33,248 bases of DNA. Source: Lachnospiraceae bacterium (lineage in GTDB: Bacteria; Bacillota; Clostridia; Lachnospirales; Lachnospiraceae). The notes beneath the pieces were generated by a model. It was not told the DNA's origin, ran no database searches, and was given only the letters and a program-made list of their open reading frames with translations. This document shows positions 31,864-33,248 of this stretch, in pieces (within the stretch, counting starts at the first letter, position 1; each line of letters begins with the position of its first letter). The stretch covers positions 1 through 33,248 of the forward strand of contig JAEEIN010000151.1 of NCBI GenBank assembly GCA_016281385.1, written 5' to 3'. A program made the translations under genes and the position numbers.

Positions 31864-33248
31864 ATGGCACAATTAAACGTAAATGATCTTACCTTTGCGT
31901 ACGAAGGCAGTTTTGATAATATTTTTGAAGAAACATCTTTTTCCGTGGATACGGACTGGAAGCTTGGTTTTATCGGCAGAAACGGGAAAGGAAAAACAAC
32001 ATTCTTAAATCTTTTGCTTGGAAAGTACGAATATTCCGGCAGTATAAGCGGGGAGACGGCTTTTGACTATTTCCCTTATGAGGTGTCCGCGGCGGATATG
32101 GATAAAACCGCAGATGAACTGATGGAGGGCTGGAAGACGGGTGTGGAAAGCTGGAGAGTGTTAAGAGAACTTCCGGAACTGGGAGTTGATGCAGAGCTTC
32201 TTTACAGACCTTTTTCGACCCTGAGTTTCGGCGAACGCACCAAGGTTATGCTGGCGGTGTTGTTCTCAGGCGAAAACGAGTTTCTTCTTATAGACGAGCC
32301 TACGAACCATCTGGACAAGCAGGCAAGGGAGACAGTAAAGAAGTACCTTGCGTCAAAGAAGGGCTTTATTCTTGTTTCCCATGACAGAGATGTGCTGGAT
32401 GCATGCATCGACCATGTGCTGGTTCTCAACAGGGCTACCATCGAGATCCAGGCAGGCAATTTCTCAAGCTGGTGGGAGAACAAAGAGAAGGCCGATGCCA
32501 ACGCAAAGGCGGAAAACGAAAAGCATTTAAAGGAAATAGACAAGCTTAAGCAGTCCGCCGACAGAGTCGCAAGATGGGCTGAACAGAGCGAAAATACGAA
32601 GATCGGATTTGACCCCGTCAGGGAACATGACAGGTGTATAGACACCAGAGCTTTCGTTGGAGCAAAGACGAAAGCCATGCAGAAAAGGGTAAAAAGCTTT
32701 GAAGGCAGGATCTACAGAGAGATCGAGGCAAAGGAAGGTCTTTTAAACGATATCGAAGAGATAGTAAACCTGAAGATCATGCCCCTTACATACCACAAAA
32801 AGCGTCTGATCAGTGCAAGAGAGCTTTCCTTGAGATACAGGGATTCACAGTCCCATGTCTTTACCGACATAACCTTTGAGATCGAATCCGGCGACCGCGT
32901 AGTCATCGACGGCGATAACGGCTGCGGAAAAACAAGCCTCATCAATGCCATTCTTGACAAAAATACAGGTGCTGATGAGTCGGAACTGAAGTACGTCCTC
33001 GGAGGCACTCTGGAGGTTCCGAAGAACCTTGTTATTTCATACATAAACCAGGATACCTCGTACTTAAAGGGCAATCTCAAGGACTACTGTGAAAAGAAGG
33101 GCATCGACTACACCTTGTTATTGTCCCTTTTAAGACAGCTTGACTTTGAGCGAACCCAGTTTTGCAAAAACATGGAGCAGTTTTCCGAAGGCCAGAAGAA
33201 AAAGGTCCTCATAGCCACCAGCCTTCTCACCCCCGCTCACCTCTACAT
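31864..33248 (+). CDS. ABC-F ribosomal protection protein, Lsa-like (3' end cut by window)
   Basis: Soluble tandem-ATPase protein of the ABC-F class; 461 residues are visible and the gene runs off the window. First domain: Walker A GRNGKGKTT (38-46), signature LSFGERTK from 120, Walker B LLIDEPTNHLD with Asp144 and Glu145, His173. A charged inter-domain linker follows (~195-300), with antibiotic-protection-type coiled helices. Second domain: Walker A GDNGCGKTS from 350, signature FSEGQKKK just before the edge. The sequence around LSFGERTKVMLAVLF most resembles the Lsa family, which displaces lincosamides, pleuromutilins and streptogramin A from the ribosome. No membrane domain is present. The attenuator leader fits an antibiotic-induced gene. 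Actual resistance cannot be judged from sequence. Confidence 0.87.
   Translation, partial: MAQLNVNDLTFAYEGSFDNIFEETSFSVDTDWKLGFIGRNGKGKTTFLNLLLGKYEYSGSISGETAFDYFPYEVSAADMDKTADELMEGWKTGVESWRVLRELPELGVDAELLYRPFSTLSFGERTKVMLAVLFSGENEFLLIDEPTNHLDKQARETVKKYLASKKGFILVSHDRDVLDACIDHVLVLNRATIEIQAGNFSSWWENKEKADANAKAENEKHLKEIDKLKQSADRVARWAEQSENTKIGFDPVREHDRCIDTRAFVGAKTKAMQKRVKSFEGRIYREIEAKEGLLNDIEEIVNLKIMPLTYHKKRLISARELSLRYRDSQSHVFTDITFEIESGDRVVIDGDNGCGKTSLINAILDKNTGADESELKYVLGGTLEVPKNLVISYINQDTSYLKGNLKDYCEKKGIDYTLLLSLLRQLDFERTQFCKNMEQFSEGQKKKVLIATSLLTPAHLY

Noticed and set aside
31682-31870. Leftward 62-codon frame across the ABC-F leader
   Set aside because: Antisense to a region fully explained by promoter, mini-ORFs and attenuator; no similarity to any known protein.

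Overview
The window looks like a chromosome segment from an anaerobic Firmicute of the class Clostridia, most likely family Lachnospiraceae. This rests on strong AGGAGG ribosome binding sites, TTGACA/TATAAT promoters, a clostridial-type feoA-feoB-Cys-rich gene string, a large secreted InlB-repeat protein and an Lsa-type ABC-F gene. The taxonomic call is inference. No tRNA, rRNA, CRISPR array, insertion sequence or phage gene was seen. Apart from one leftward gene (DinB-like), every gene reads left to right.

Region 1 (1-7130): a membrane diguanylate cyclase with a C-terminal PAS domain, then a three-gene operon of a two-module FtsX/MacB-type ABC permease, its ATPase and a large lipoprotein. 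A promoter with three copies of an 8-bp element precedes the operon.

Region 2 (7148-11106): a leftward DinB-like protein, then a LysR regulator, a TIM-barrel sugar-phosphate isomerase-like enzyme, a 59-codon remnant of a serine beta-lactamase-like hydrolase, and an unusual single-chain fusion of an MntP-type manganese exporter to a complete ZIP metal transporter.

Region 3 (11133-16781): one 1841-residue secreted protein with its own promoter and terminator. Its first half alternates Ig-like and pre-peptidase-like beta domains. Its second half has ten InlB-type repeats that alternate strictly between two flavours, i.e. five copies of a dimeric unit.

Region 4 (16796-24446): a ferrous-iron operon (feoA, feoB, a FeoC-like Cys-rich HTH protein, and a FeoB-associated membrane protein fused to a heavy-metal-binding HMA domain). 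It runs without a visible terminator into a cassette of methyltransferase, alpha/beta hydrolase, membrane protein and second methyltransferase. A remnant of an isoprenylcysteine-methyltransferase-like gene, a stand-alone ZIP transporter and a TetR regulator with a 48-bp imperfect palindrome over its promoter follow.

Region 5 (24458-31562): two tandem operons, each encoding a heterodimeric ABC exporter-fold transporter (A1-B1, A2-B2), which look like a duplicated pair. The same GTTAG-N6-CTAAC operator stands before feoA and before each ABC operon, so iron uptake and the two transporters probably form one regulon. This is the most system-like feature of the window.

Region 6 (31593-33248): an Lsa-like ABC-F ribosome-protection gene, cut by the window end. 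Its ~235-nt leader holds a strong promoter, two overlapping mini-ORFs, a candidate anti-terminator and an intrinsic terminator just before the ribosome binding site. This is the layout of a ribosome-sensing attenuator.
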